Positions 8,661-16,222 of a stretch of 50,238 nt of DNA are shown here, piece after piece. This DNA comes from Bacteroidaceae bacterium (lineage in GTDB: Bacteria > Bacteroidota > Bacteroidia > Bacteroidales > Bacteroidaceae). The notes under the pieces were generated by a model. The model had not been told where the DNA came from. It did no database searches and saw nothing but the letters and a program-made list of their open reading frames with translations. The stretch spans positions 1-50,238 of the forward strand of contig JAFZSP010000058.1 of the NCBI GenBank assembly GCA_017619335.1. Direction: 5' to 3'. The translations under genes and the position numbers were made by a program. The number at the start of each line of letters is the position of its first letter. Position 1 is the first letter of the stretch.

Positions 8661-10850
8661 ATGGAACAGAACCTTTTTGCCCGCCTCATAGCCGAAAAGT
8701 TAGGCTTGCGGGAGAAGAATGTGGCTGGCACGCTGGCGCTCTTGGACGACGGGGCCACCATCCCCTTCATCGCACGTTACAGAAAGGAACGCACGGGCGC
8801 ACTGGACGAGGTGCAAATAGCTGCCATTAGTGAGCAGAACGAGCGTCTGAAGGAAATCCAAAAGCGCAAGGAAACCGTCATCAAGACCATCACAGAACTC
8901 CAGAAGATGACACCAGAGTTGGAGAAGCGAATCGCCGACTGCTGGGATGCCACAGAGTTGGAAGACATTTATCTGCCCTACAAGCCCAAGCGACGCACAC
9001 GAGCCCAGGTGGCACGAGAAAAAGGGCTGGAACCCCTGGCGTTGTTACTGCTGATGCAGCGGACAAACGACCCCGAAACGGCTGCACTTCACTATGTGAA
9101 GGACGACCTGACCGTCACGGATTGCCTGAAAGGTGCGCAAGATATCATCGCAGAGATGGTGAGTGAGGACGAGCGTTCCAGACAGAGTGTGCGAGGTTCC
9201 TTCCGTCGCACGGCCATCATCAGCTCCAAAGTCATCAAGGCGAAAGCTGAAACGGACGAGGCACAGAAATTCTCGGACTATTTCGACTGGAGCGAAACCC
9301 TCAAACGATGCTCCAGCCACCGACTGCTGGCAATGAGAAGAGGGGAGACGGAAGGCATCCTGCGGGTGAGCATCACTGTGGATGATGAGGAAAACATAGA
9401 GAAGCTGAAACGGCAGTGGACAAAGCCACAGGGCACACATCCGAGGAAAGAAGTCAGTTGCTTAAAGCTTGTGGAAGAGGCAGTTGAAGACGGATACAAG
9501 CGTTTGCTGTGTCCCTCTATAGAGAATGAATTCGCGGCGTCCAGCAAGGAGAAAGCCGACGAAGAAGCCATCCGCGTCTTTGCCGAGAACCTGCGCCAGC
9601 TGCTCTTGGGGGCACCGCTGGGACAGAAACGTGTGATGGGTATTGACCCTGGCTTCCGCACAGGTTGCAAAGTGGTTTGCTTAGACGCCCAAGGCAACCT
9701 GCTTCACCACGAAGCCATCTTCCCACATCCGCCTGTCCGCCAGCCCGCAGAAGCCGCAGAGGCATTGGCAGAGATGATTTACAAGTACAAGGTGGAAGCT
9801 ATTGCCATCGGAAATGGTACTGCCAGCAGAGAGACAAAGGGATTCGTGGAAATGGTGATTGGACAAGTGACTCTCAACTCTGAACCCTCAACCCAAAACT
9901 CTAAACCCTCTATTTACGTGGTCTCCGAGGACGGAGCCTCTGTATATTCTGCCTCCAAGGTGGCACGTGAGGAGTTCCCGGACGAGGATGTGACGGTGCG
10001 CGGCGCTGTGAGCATCGGACGACGACTGATGGATCCGTTGGCAGAGTTGGTGAAGATTGACCCAAAGAGCATTGGCGTGGGACAGTATCAGCACGATGTG
10101 GATCAGGGCAAGCTGAAGAAGAGCCTGGATCAGACCGTGGAGAGCTGCGTGAACTCCGTGGGCGTGAACCTGAACACCGCCTCTGTTCACCTGCTGACCT
10201 ACGTCAGCGGATTGGGGCCTGCACTGGCCAAGAATATCGTTGACTACCGCAGGGAAAACGGTGCTTTCACCTCCCGCGCACAGCTGACAAAGGTGCCGCG
10301 TCTGGGGGCGTCAGCCTTTGAGCAGTGTGCTGGTTTCCTGCGCATAGCAGGAGCGCAGAACCCACTGGATAACAGCGCAGTGCATCCAGAACGCTATGCA
10401 CTCGTGGAGCAGATGGCAAAAGACCAGAACTGCAACGTTGCTGACCTCATTGCAGACAAAGACCTTCGCGCGCGCGTTGATATAAAGAGGTATGTAAGCG
10501 AGGAAGTGGGTCTGCCCACGCTCTCGGACATCATGAAGGAACTGGAAAAGCCTGGGCGTGACCCGCGAGAGGCCATAGAAGAGTTCGAGTTTGACAGCAG
10601 CGTCTCCTCCATTGACGACTTGATGGAAGGCATGGAGTTGCCAGGCATCGTCACGAATATCACCAACTTCGGCGCTTTCGTGGATATCGGCGTGCATCAG
10701 GACGGGCTGGTACACATCTCACAGTTAGCAGACAAATATGTCAGCCATCCGACCGATGTGGTGAAGCTTCACCAGCATGTAAAGGTTAGGGTGACAGAGG
10801 TCGATAGAAGGCGCGGCCGAATCTCGCTGTCAATGAAAGGAATAAAATAA
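8661..10850 (+). CDS. tex: Tex-family RNA-binding transcription accessory protein
   Basis: A 729 aa S1-domain protein of the Tex/Spt6 family, which binds RNA and the transcription machinery. Order: helical Tex N-terminal region, YqgF/RNase H-like domain beginning with GIDPGFRTG at residue 327, helix-hairpin-helix segment [15 protein letters not shown], and C-terminal S1 domain from about 661 ([17 protein letters not shown]). The ATG at 8661 follows a promoter box; the frame continues upstream without homology. Residues about 404-417 ([14 protein letters not shown]) are encoded by a heptamer repeat tract inserted before the conserved strand [17 protein letters not shown] heptamer tract starting at the last base of the tex stop codon (10850) separates it from xth. 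Confidence 0.95.
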   Translation: MEQNLFARLIAEKLGLREKNVAGTLALLDDGATIPFIARYRKERTGALDEVQIAAISEQNERLKEIQKRKETVIKTITELQKMTPELEKRIADCWDATELEDIYLPYKPKRRTRAQVAREKGLEPLALLLLMQRTNDPETAALHYVKDDLTVTDCLKGAQDIIAEMVSEDERSRQSVRGSFRRTAIISSKVIKAKAETDEAQKFSDYFDWSETLKRCSSHRLLAMRRGETEGILRVSITVDDEENIEKLKRQWTKPQGTHPRKEVSCLKLVEEAVEDGYKRLLCPSIENEFAASSKEKADEEAIRVFAENLRQLLLGAPLGQKRVMGIDPGFRTGCKVVCLDAQGNLLHHEAIFPHPPVRQPAEAAEALAEMIYKYKVEAIAIGNGTASRETKGFVEMVIGQVTLNSEPSTQNSKPSIYVVSEDGASVYSASKVAREEFPDEDVTVRGAVSIGRRLMDPLAELVKIDPKSIGVGQYQHDVDQGKLKKSLDQTVESCVNSVGVNLNTASVHLLTYVSGLGPALAKNIVDYRRENGAFTSRAQLTKVPRLGASAFEQCAGFLRIAGAQNPLDNSAVHPERYALVEQMAKDQNCNVADLIADKDLRARVDIKRYVSEEVGLPTLSDIMKELEKPGRDPREAIEEFEFDSSVSSIDDLMEGMELPGIVTNITNFGAFVDIGVHQDGLVHISQLADKYVSHPTDVVKLHQHVKVRVTEVDRRRGRISLSMKGIK
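9871..9912. repeat. Six-unit heptamer tract inside the tex coding region
   Basis: Six consecutive 7-bp units (CTCTCAA, CTCTGAA, CCCTCAA, CCCAAAA, CTCTAAA, CCCTCTA) total 42 bp, which is 14 codons, so the reading frame is kept. From memory of the E. coli protein, Tex has a short loop at this point between a helix and the strand xxVVSExGASVYS. Confidence 0.9.
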
Positions 10851-10877
10851 TCATTCATCAATCATAAATCATCAATC
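10850..10877. repeat. Heptamer tract between tex and xth (ATCATTC/ATCAATC)
   Basis: Four 7-bp units start at the last base of the tex stop codon and end 4 bp before the xth ATG, filling almost the whole 31 bp gap. There is no room for a separate promoter, so the tract is probably transcribed between the two genes. Confidence 0.85.
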
Positions 10878-10881
10878 ATCT

Positions 10882-11643
10882 ATGAAATTCATTTCCTGGA
10901 ACGTGAATGGCCTGCGGGCCTGTGACGGCAAGGGCTTCCGCGAAACCTTCCGCACATTGGACGCAGACTTCTTCTGCCTGCAAGAGACCAAGATGCAGGA
11001 AGGACAATTGGACATCGCCTTCGAGGGCTATGAGAGCTACTGGAACTATGCCGAGAAAAAAGGATACAGCGGCACCGCTATCTTCACACGGCACTCACCC
11101 TTGAGCGTCTCCTATGGCTTAGGCATTGAGGAACACGACCACGAGGGACGCGTCATCACATTGGAATACAAGGACTTCTACGTCGTTACAGTCTATACAC
11201 CCAACTCCCAGGACGGCCTGAAACGATTGGATTACCGCATGACGTGGGACGATGCATTCCGCGCTTACCTCCAGGCACTGGATGCCAAGAAACCCGTGCT
11301 CGTCTGCGGCGACATGAACGTGGCCCACGAGGAAATAGACCTGAAGAATCCCAAAAGCAACCGCATGAACGCAGGCTTCACCGATGAGGAACGCGCCAAG
11401 TTCACCACGCTGCTGGACGCAGGATTCACAGACACTTGGCGCACTCGCAACCCCGACGTCAGGGACATCTATTCTTGGTGGAGTTACCGCTTCCAGGCCC
11501 GCGAGAAGAACGCAGGCTGGCGCATCGACTACTGGCTGGTCTCCAACCGCCTCTTTCCACAAGTCACTGATGCTCAGATCCACACCTCCATACTCGGAAG
11601 TGACCACTGCCCCGTGGAAGTGGATGTGGAGCTTCCCGCATAA
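10882..11643 (+). CDS. xth: Exodeoxyribonuclease III / AP endonuclease
   Basis: A 253 aa enzyme of the exonuclease-endonuclease-phosphatase fold that incises abasic sites in base-excision repair and removes 3' blocks. Visible active-site residues are Asn7 (SWNVNGLRA), Glu35 (LQETK), the Asp/Asn pair in CGDMNVAHEEID, and the terminal GSDHCPVE with its Asp-His pair. Full length for the family. It begins 31 bp after tex and is probably cotranscribed with it. The gene is followed by a 10-bp perfect hairpin shared with convergent hsp20. Confidence 0.96.
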   Translation: MKFISWNVNGLRACDGKGFRETFRTLDADFFCLQETKMQEGQLDIAFEGYESYWNYAEKKGYSGTAIFTRHSPLSVSYGLGIEEHDHEGRVITLEYKDFYVVTVYTPNSQDGLKRLDYRMTWDDAFRAYLQALDAKKPVLVCGDMNVAHEEIDLKNPKSNRMNAGFTDEERAKFTTLLDAGFTDTWRTRNPDVRDIYSWWSYRFQAREKNAGWRIDYWLVSNRLFPQVTDAQIHTSILGSDHCPVEVDVELPA

Positions 11644-11650
11644 AGAAAGG

Positions 11651-11674
11651 GGGTGTGCCACGAATGGCACACCC
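11651..11674. terminator. Bidirectional hairpin between xth and hsp20
   Basis: GGGTGTGCCA and TGGCACACCC form a perfect 10-bp stem closed by a CGAA tetraloop, 7 bp after the xth stop. Neither side has an uninterrupted T run (TCTCACTTT on plus, CCTTTCTTTA on minus), but the position between convergent genes supports a shared terminator. Confidence 0.7.
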
Positions 11675-11701
11675 TCTCACTTTCTGATGGTTATGTGATG
11701 T

Positions 11702-12127
11702 TTATCCGATTTCGATGTTGCGGGAAATCTTCACTTCCTCTTTCTTCTGCTTCGGCAGTACAATGGTGAGCACGCCGTCTTCCACTTTGGCAGAGATGCC
11801 ATCCTTCTGCACATCATCTGGCAGAGAGTAGGCCTGCTGGTAGTTGGTGTAAGAGAACTCGCGACGCAGGTAGTGCTCCTTCTTGTCCTCCTCCTTGTGC
11901 TCAAACTTGTTCTCGATGGCGACGCAGAGATTGCCTTCATCGTTGATGCTGATTCGGCAGAAATCCTTTTTCAGACCAGGAGCTGCGACCTCCATGGTGT
12001 AGGCATTTTCATCTTCTTTCACGTTGACAGCGGGTGCTGTACGGTGTGTGGTTGGAACAACTTCGTTGGTGAAGAAATCATCGAAAACTGTGGGGAACCA
12101 ACTGTTTCTAAACATAACTGGTAACAT
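11702..12127 (-). CDS. Small heat-shock protein Hsp20/alpha-crystallin family
   Basis: A 141 aa ATP-independent holdase. The alpha-crystallin domain runs from about residue 33 (APAVNVKEDENAYTMEVAAPGLKKDF) to the strand DGVLTIVLPK, followed by a charged tail with a short hydrophobic C-terminus (ISRNIEIG) of the I-x-I type used in oligomer contacts. The start at 12127 is favoured over the Met five residues later by an AGGAGG (12136-12141 on the complement) 8 bases upstream, a strong Shine-Dalgarno site that is rare among the other genes here. It converges on xth. Confidence 0.95.
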   Translation of the reverse strand: MLPVMFRNSWFPTVFDDFFTNEVVPTTHRTAPAVNVKEDENAYTMEVAAPGLKKDFCRISINDEGNLCVAIENKFEHKEEDKKEHYLRREFSYTNYQQAYSLPDDVQKDGISAKVEDGVLTIVLPKQKKEEVKISRNIEIG

Positions 12128-12135
12128 GGCTAAAA

Positions 12136-12141
12136 CCTCCT
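12136..12141 (-). promoter_or_regulatory. Strong Shine-Dalgarno site of hsp20
   Basis: AGGAGG on the minus strand, 8 bases from the start at 12127. Most other genes in this window have A/T-rich leaders without such a site, as is usual in Bacteroidota. Confidence 0.7.
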
Positions 12142-12260
12142 ATTGATTAATGGTTAAACTTTAATGTTGTTATGGACGCCTTGGCTGTTGCTTTCAGCGT
12201 TCACCCCTTATTGGGCAACATTTGTGCCAGTTTATACTCAGAAAGATAACTTCCTCATTA

Positions 12261-12485
12261 TCATGCCATCTTGTCCACATTGTGGACTTTTTGGCAGTCG
12301 CAGCGGCCTGCTCCGCAGTCATCATGACAGCAGGAAGAGTGAGATGAATGCAGGCACGTCTCCTTGAGTGGGCAATCTGCACAGCGCGGGTCAGAAGTGG
12401 GTGGTGCCCACAGGCGTCGCCAGAGACGGCGAATGGTGTAAGCGACACAGGCCACGATGATGATGGAGACGAGCAGGGACTGCAT
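12261..12485 (-). CDS. FeoB-associated Cys-rich membrane protein
   Basis: A 74 aa protein with one N-terminal membrane segment (LLVSIIIVACVAYTI) followed by a basic stretch and a tail containing nine cysteines and several histidines (RCADCPLKETC, SCCHDDCGAGRCDC). This layout matches the small Cys-rich proteins encoded beside feoB in many bacteria, which are thought to assist ferrous iron handling; the precise function is not established. It starts 49 bp after the feoAB stop on the same strand, separated by a six-unit heptamer tract, and is probably in the same operon. Confidence 0.88.
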   Translation of the reverse strand: MQSLLVSIIIVACVAYTIRRLWRRLWAPPTSDPRCADCPLKETCLHSSHSSCCHDDCGAGRCDCQKVHNVDKMA

Positions 12486-12489
12486 ATTC

Positions 12490-12531
12490 AGTGTTGAGGA
12501 TTTAGTGTGTAGTGTTGAGAGTTGAGAGTGA
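12490..12531. repeat. Heptamer tract between feoAB and the Cys-rich gene (AGTGTTG family)
   Basis: Six 7-bp units (AGTGTTG, AGGATTT, AGTGTGT, AGTGTTG, AGAGTTG, AGAGTGA) fill nearly the whole 49 bp gap between two genes of one operon. Confidence 0.85.
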
Positions 12532-12534
12532 GTA

Positions 12535-14925
12535 TTATGGTAAAAACAAGTTTCCGAGTTGGACGACTAAAGCAGAGACGACCCAGGCAACCACGGTGGT
12601 GTAACAGGCCGCGAAGATGGCCCATCGCCAACTGGATGTCTCATGCTTGATGGCAACGATGGTGGCCAGGCAGGGGAAATAAAGCAGGATGAAGAGCAGG
12701 TAGGCGTAGGCCGTGAGGGGCGTGAGGCCATCGGCTGTCATCTGTTGGAGCATATCCTCGCCGGCATAGAGGATGCCCATTGTGGAAGCCACAATTTCCT
12801 TGGCGCCCACACCTGCCAGGAGACTCACGTCCAGTTTCCAATTGAAACCCTGCAAGGCAAAGACGGGCTCGACGGCCTTTCCCATGCGGCCGAGGAGACT
12901 CTGTTCCATATTTTCTGCAACGAGAGAAGAGGAAGATAGAGAGGGAGCAAAGTAACTCAACGCCCAAACCAAGATGCTGGCCACGAGGATGATGCCTCCC
13001 ATCTTCTTCAGGTACTCCTTGCCTTTCTCCCACGTGTGGCGGCCAATGGCTTTTGCGGTGGGCCAGCGGTAGGGCGGCAGTTCCATCACGAAGGGCGTGT
13101 CCTCACCAGGAATCACAACGGTGGAAAAGAGCCTGGACACCAGTACAGCCACCAGAACACCCACCATATAAAGCGAAACCAACACCGTACTGCGCCACTG
13201 AGGCGGGAAGAAAATGCCTGCAATCATGATATATATAGGTAGGCGTGCAGAGCAGGACATGAAAGGCAGGATCATCATGGTAATGAGACGGGAACGACGG
13301 CTCTCGATGGTGCGAGTGGCCATCACAGCAGGAACGTTGCAGCCAAAACCCATCACCAGCGGGATGAAAGACTTCCCGTGTAGGCCCATGCGGTGCATCA
13401 ACTTGTCCATGATGAATGCCGCGCGAGACATATAACCAGAATCCTCCATCAGGGAGATAAAGAAATAGAGGATAAGAATCTGAGGCAGAAAGACAATGAC
13501 ACTGCCCACGCCACCAATGACACCATCCACCAGCATCGAACGCAGCGGGCCCTCACTCATCGCAGTACCAATCCACGTTCCCAACCAATCCACCCCGGCT
13601 TCTATCCAGTCCATCGGGTACTGCCCCAGCGTGAAGGTGGTTTGGAACATCACGAAGAGGATGAGGAAGAAGACGGGAAAACCCAGATAACGGTTTGACA
13701 GAACATCGTCAATGAGGTGTGTCACGCGATAGGTGTCTGACTGGGTACCTGTGCGGAACTCAGCCTCGGCCAGCGCTCCGTGAATGAAACCATATTTGGC
13801 ATCCATAATAGCGGTCTCTGAATCCACGCCCGTCTCTTCCAAGACACGAGCGACAGCATAGTCGCGCACTTCTGTCAGACGCTGATGGTCTTCCGGTCGG
13901 TGCTCGCTCTGGAGGTGTTGTTCCACATAACGAGTCACGTCTGTGTCTTTCTCCAGGAGTTTGATGGAGAGATAGCGGGTGGAGAATCGGGTGCTGATGT
14001 GCTCGTCGGCTTTCAGGAACTGCTGAATGTGGGTGATGCCATCCTCGATCTCGTGGCCATAGTTGATGTGGATGTGGCGTGCCTGCGGATGTCTCCCTTC
14101 AAAGACATCAATAACTGCCTGGAACAAGTCCTCTACTCCTCGTCCGCTCTTGAAGGACGTGGGCACCATGGGAACGCCGAAGAGGGTGGAGAGTGTATCT
14201 AACTGCACCTGATCGCCGCGCCGCTCAAACTCGTCAAACATGTTCAGCGCACAGACTATCCGCAGGTTCATATCCACAAGCTGTGTGGTCAGGTAGAGGT
14301 TGCGTTCCAGATTGGAGGCATCCAAGACGTTGATGACCACATCGGGCATCTGCTCAGCCAGGTGCTGTCTCACGTAGAGTTCCTCTGGTGAGTAACAGGA
14401 TAGGGAATAGGTGCCGGGCAAGTCGGTGAGATTCAGGGTATAACCACCGTATTCTGCTTTTGCCTCACTGGCATCCACCGTCACTCCCGAGTAGTTTCCC
14501 ACGCGCGCGTGCGCGCCACTCGCGTAATTAAATAAGGAGGTTTTTCCACAGTTGGGGTTGCCGATGAGGGCGATGGAAATGGTGGAAGAAGAAGGGTGAG
14601 AGCGGTCACCTTCGACGGGATCGATCACCTCTGCAGACAATTGTGACTGTTCCCTCCCTACAGGAAGGACGGGGGGAGAGTCCGAACTCTGAGAGTCCGA
14701 ACACTGAGCATCCACTTCAATCAACCTGGCCTCATCATGCCGCAGGCTGACCTCATAGCCCATCAGTTTGTATTTCACAGGGTCGTGGAGGGGGGCATTT
14801 AGTAGCACCTCCACCACTTGTCCCTTGATGAAGCCCATTTCCAGGATGCGTTTGCGGAAACCTCCGTGGCCGCTCACCTTCACGATAACGCCTCGTTCGC
14901 CTGTTTTCAGTTCTGAAAGTTTCAT
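12535..14925 (-). CDS. feoB: Fused FeoA-FeoB ferrous iron transporter
   Basis: A 796 aa inner-membrane Fe(II) transporter. Residues 1-75 are a FeoA SH3-like domain (MKLSELKTGERGVIVKVSGHGGF), a fusion common in Bacteroidales. A Ser/Pro-rich linker leads to the FeoB G domain: G1 GNPNCGKT from residue 122, VGNYSGVTVD switch I, DLPG, and LNMFDE as G4. After the GDI helical region comes the permease with two Gate motifs (around VFFLILFVMFQTTF and MGFGCNVPAVMATRT). The start at 14925 gives the FeoA start; ten upstream in-frame codons overlap the promoter. A 23 bp dyad (14939-14961) covers the -7 box, so metal or redox repression is likely. Confidence 0.96.
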   Translation of the reverse strand: MKLSELKTGERGVIVKVSGHGGFRKRILEMGFIKGQVVEVLLNAPLHDPVKYKLMGYEVSLRHDEARLIEVDAQCSDSQSSDSPPVLPVGREQSQLSAEVIDPVEGDRSHPSSSTISIALIGNPNCGKTSLFNYASGAHARVGNYSGVTVDASEAKAEYGGYTLNLTDLPGTYSLSCYSPEELYVRQHLAEQMPDVVINVLDASNLERNLYLTTQLVDMNLRIVCALNMFDEFERRGDQVQLDTLSTLFGVPMVPTSFKSGRGVEDLFQAVIDVFEGRHPQARHIHINYGHEIEDGITHIQQFLKADEHISTRFSTRYLSIKLLEKDTDVTRYVEQHLQSEHRPEDHQRLTEVRDYAVARVLEETGVDSETAIMDAKYGFIHGALAEAEFRTGTQSDTYRVTHLIDDVLSNRYLGFPVFFLILFVMFQTTFTLGQYPMDWIEAGVDWLGTWIGTAMSEGPLRSMLVDGVIGGVGSVIVFLPQILILYFFISLMEDSGYMSRAAFIMDKLMHRMGLHGKSFIPLVMGFGCNVPAVMATRTIESRRSRLITMMILPFMSCSARLPIYIMIAGIFFPPQWRSTVLVSLYMVGVLVAVLVSRLFSTVVIPGEDTPFVMELPPYRWPTAKAIGRHTWEKGKEYLKKMGGIILVASILVWALSYFAPSLSSSSLVAENMEQSLLGRMGKAVEPVFALQGFNWKLDVSLLAGVGAKEIVASTMGILYAGEDMLQQMTADGLTPLTAYAYLLFILLYFPCLATIVAIKHETSSWRWAIFAACYTTVVAWVVSALVVQLGNLFLP

Positions 14926-14938
14926 TTGGCTGAAATAT

Positions 14939-14961
14939 TTATTTTTGCGATGCAAAAATAA
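14939..14961. promoter_or_regulatory. Perfect dyad overlapping the feoAB promoter -7 box
   Basis: TTATTTTTGC and GCAAAAATAA form a perfect 10-bp inverted repeat with a 3-base spacer, 13 bp upstream of the start. The minus-strand -7 box TATTTTTG (14953-14960) lies wholly inside one arm. A repressor bound here would block RNA polymerase. It does not look like the classical GATAATGAT Fur box. Confidence 0.6.
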
Positions 14962-15056
14962 TGGTTTCCTCTGAAAAAGGCAAGCGCGAGCACAACAAAA
15001 CGCCCACGAATACCTAATCCGAGGGTCAAAATCACCATTAATGATTAGTCAGCGAG

Positions 15057-16031
15057 TTAGCTTCTCTTGATCTTGAAGCCCAATTTCAGGATGAGTTTCA
15101 GTGTTCCGATGGCCGTGTTTCGGTCAAAGGTCTTCTCATCCTCTGGCAGTTGCTCGTAGGGCACCAGACAAGGATGTTTTTTATTCTGGTCGTCACGCTG
15201 CTGGCCGTAGGTCCAGCCCTGTTGCACACGACCTTGTGCCCACACTTCATGCACGTTCCGCGCCATCTGTTCCACCAGTCCTCCCAAGTCCTCTGGCAAG
15301 TCTATCTCGGAGGTGTCGATGGGACGGGGCATATAAGCAGCGGGCTGACGGACTTCTGTCTGTCGCACTCGTGCCTCGATGTCTGAGGGCCACATCAGGG
15401 GCGAGACCTCATACTGCAAGTCCTTGTCCTCATTGATACGCTGCTGCAACTGATTCAGGAAGAGCATAATGCGGTCTTCGATGAGACAGCGGCACTCCCA
15501 CACAGTAACCTCCTGCAACGAGTGGTGGAAATCTATCACGTCATTCTTGTTGTTCTGCATCACCCATTCCACAACCGTCTGATTCTGGGCGTCATGAAAC
15601 TTCTGCTCCAGTTCCTGTTCCGAAATGTCGGACTTCTTGAAACTCCCCATTTGCAGTCGCACGCCGGCCTTGATCTGGTCAATGGCACTCTTGATGGCCA
15701 AGAGAACTGTCTCGGTGCCCAAGAGGGGTTTGGCGGCCTGTGCCTTATAGCGGATGAAAGACATCAGCCTGACCAACAGCGGCGAAGCATTCAGCAACTC
15801 GTCGGCCATTGTGGCGAACTTCTCCTTGACACGTTCTTTCAACTCCATATTCAGCTCTGGCACCAGGTATTCCACATCGCGCGGGATAGCGTCAAAGTAG
15901 TCATTATCGATGCGGTTCACCTTCTCCATCATCAGTTGGAAAGGCGAATTCTCACCTTTCAGCAACTTCTGGTTGAGTTCGCCAGTGATGTCGGAAATCA
16001 ATTTACCGAATGATTCCTTGCCTTGATTCAT
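15057..16031 (-). CDS. RyR-domain protein of unknown function
   Basis: A 324 aa protein without signal peptide or membrane segment. The first 220 residues are predicted mostly helical and I recognise no family there. The C-terminal 75 residues match the RyR domain named after ryanodine receptors: LGGLVEQMARNVHEVWA, GWTYG, HPCLVPYEQL, then FDRNTAIGTLKLILKLGF. Bacterial RyR domains are known from Bacteroides and other genomes, and are thought to bind small ligands, but their roles are not established. It has its own -7 box at 16063-16070 and ends 131 bp before feoAB on the same strand, which has a separate promoter. The name rests on the C-terminal domain only. Confidence 0.75.
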   Translation of the reverse strand: MNQGKESFGKLISDITGELNQKLLKGENSPFQLMMEKVNRIDNDYFDAIPRDVEYLVPELNMELKERVKEKFATMADELLNASPLLVRLMSFIRYKAQAAKPLLGTETVLLAIKSAIDQIKAGVRLQMGSFKKSDISEQELEQKFHDAQNQTVVEWVMQNNKNDVIDFHHSLQEVTVWECRCLIEDRIMLFLNQLQQRINEDKDLQYEVSPLMWPSDIEARVRQTEVRQPAAYMPRPIDTSEIDLPEDLGGLVEQMARNVHEVWAQGRVQQGWTYGQQRDDQNKKHPCLVPYEQLPEDEKTFDRNTAIGTLKLILKLGFKIKRS

Positions 16032-16062
16032 CGTTGGAGACGTTTTTGATGATTTTTCGGTG

Positions 16063-16070
16063 CAAAAGTA
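16063..16070 (-). promoter_or_regulatory. Promoter -7 box for the RyR gene
   Basis: TACTTTTG on the minus strand, 31 bp upstream of the start at 16031. A second candidate, TACCTTTG, lies at 16152-16159 and would give a leader of about 115 bases. Confidence 0.55.
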
Positions 16071-16188
16071 CAGTATTTATTTTGGTTTCCGACACTTTTA
16101 GGGCAAGGTTTTTGTTAATAAATTCAAAAAGTGCCCTTTTTCTACGCAATTCAAAGGTAAAAGAGGAAAATCGTACTGCTTTTTTGCA

Positions 16189-16196
16189 TATTTTTG
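16189..16196 (+). promoter_or_regulatory. Promoter -7 box for the transglutaminase-like gene
   Basis: TATTTTTG followed by CCG, 26 bp upstream of the ATG at 16223. Confidence 0.55.
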
Positions 16197-16222
16197 CCGA
16201 AAAGACAAGAAAAAAAGACAAA

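Noticed and set aside
12273..12292. GTCCACA-T-TGTGGAC hairpin followed by TTTTT, looking like a plus-strand terminator
   Set aside because: It lies inside the coding region of the minus-strand Cys-rich gene and no plus-strand gene precedes it; probably coincidence.
12194..12448. 84-codon frame overlapping the Cys-rich gene
   Set aside because: The other frame (12261-12485) gives a membrane segment plus nine cysteines next to feoB, a recognised arrangement; this one gives nothing recognisable.
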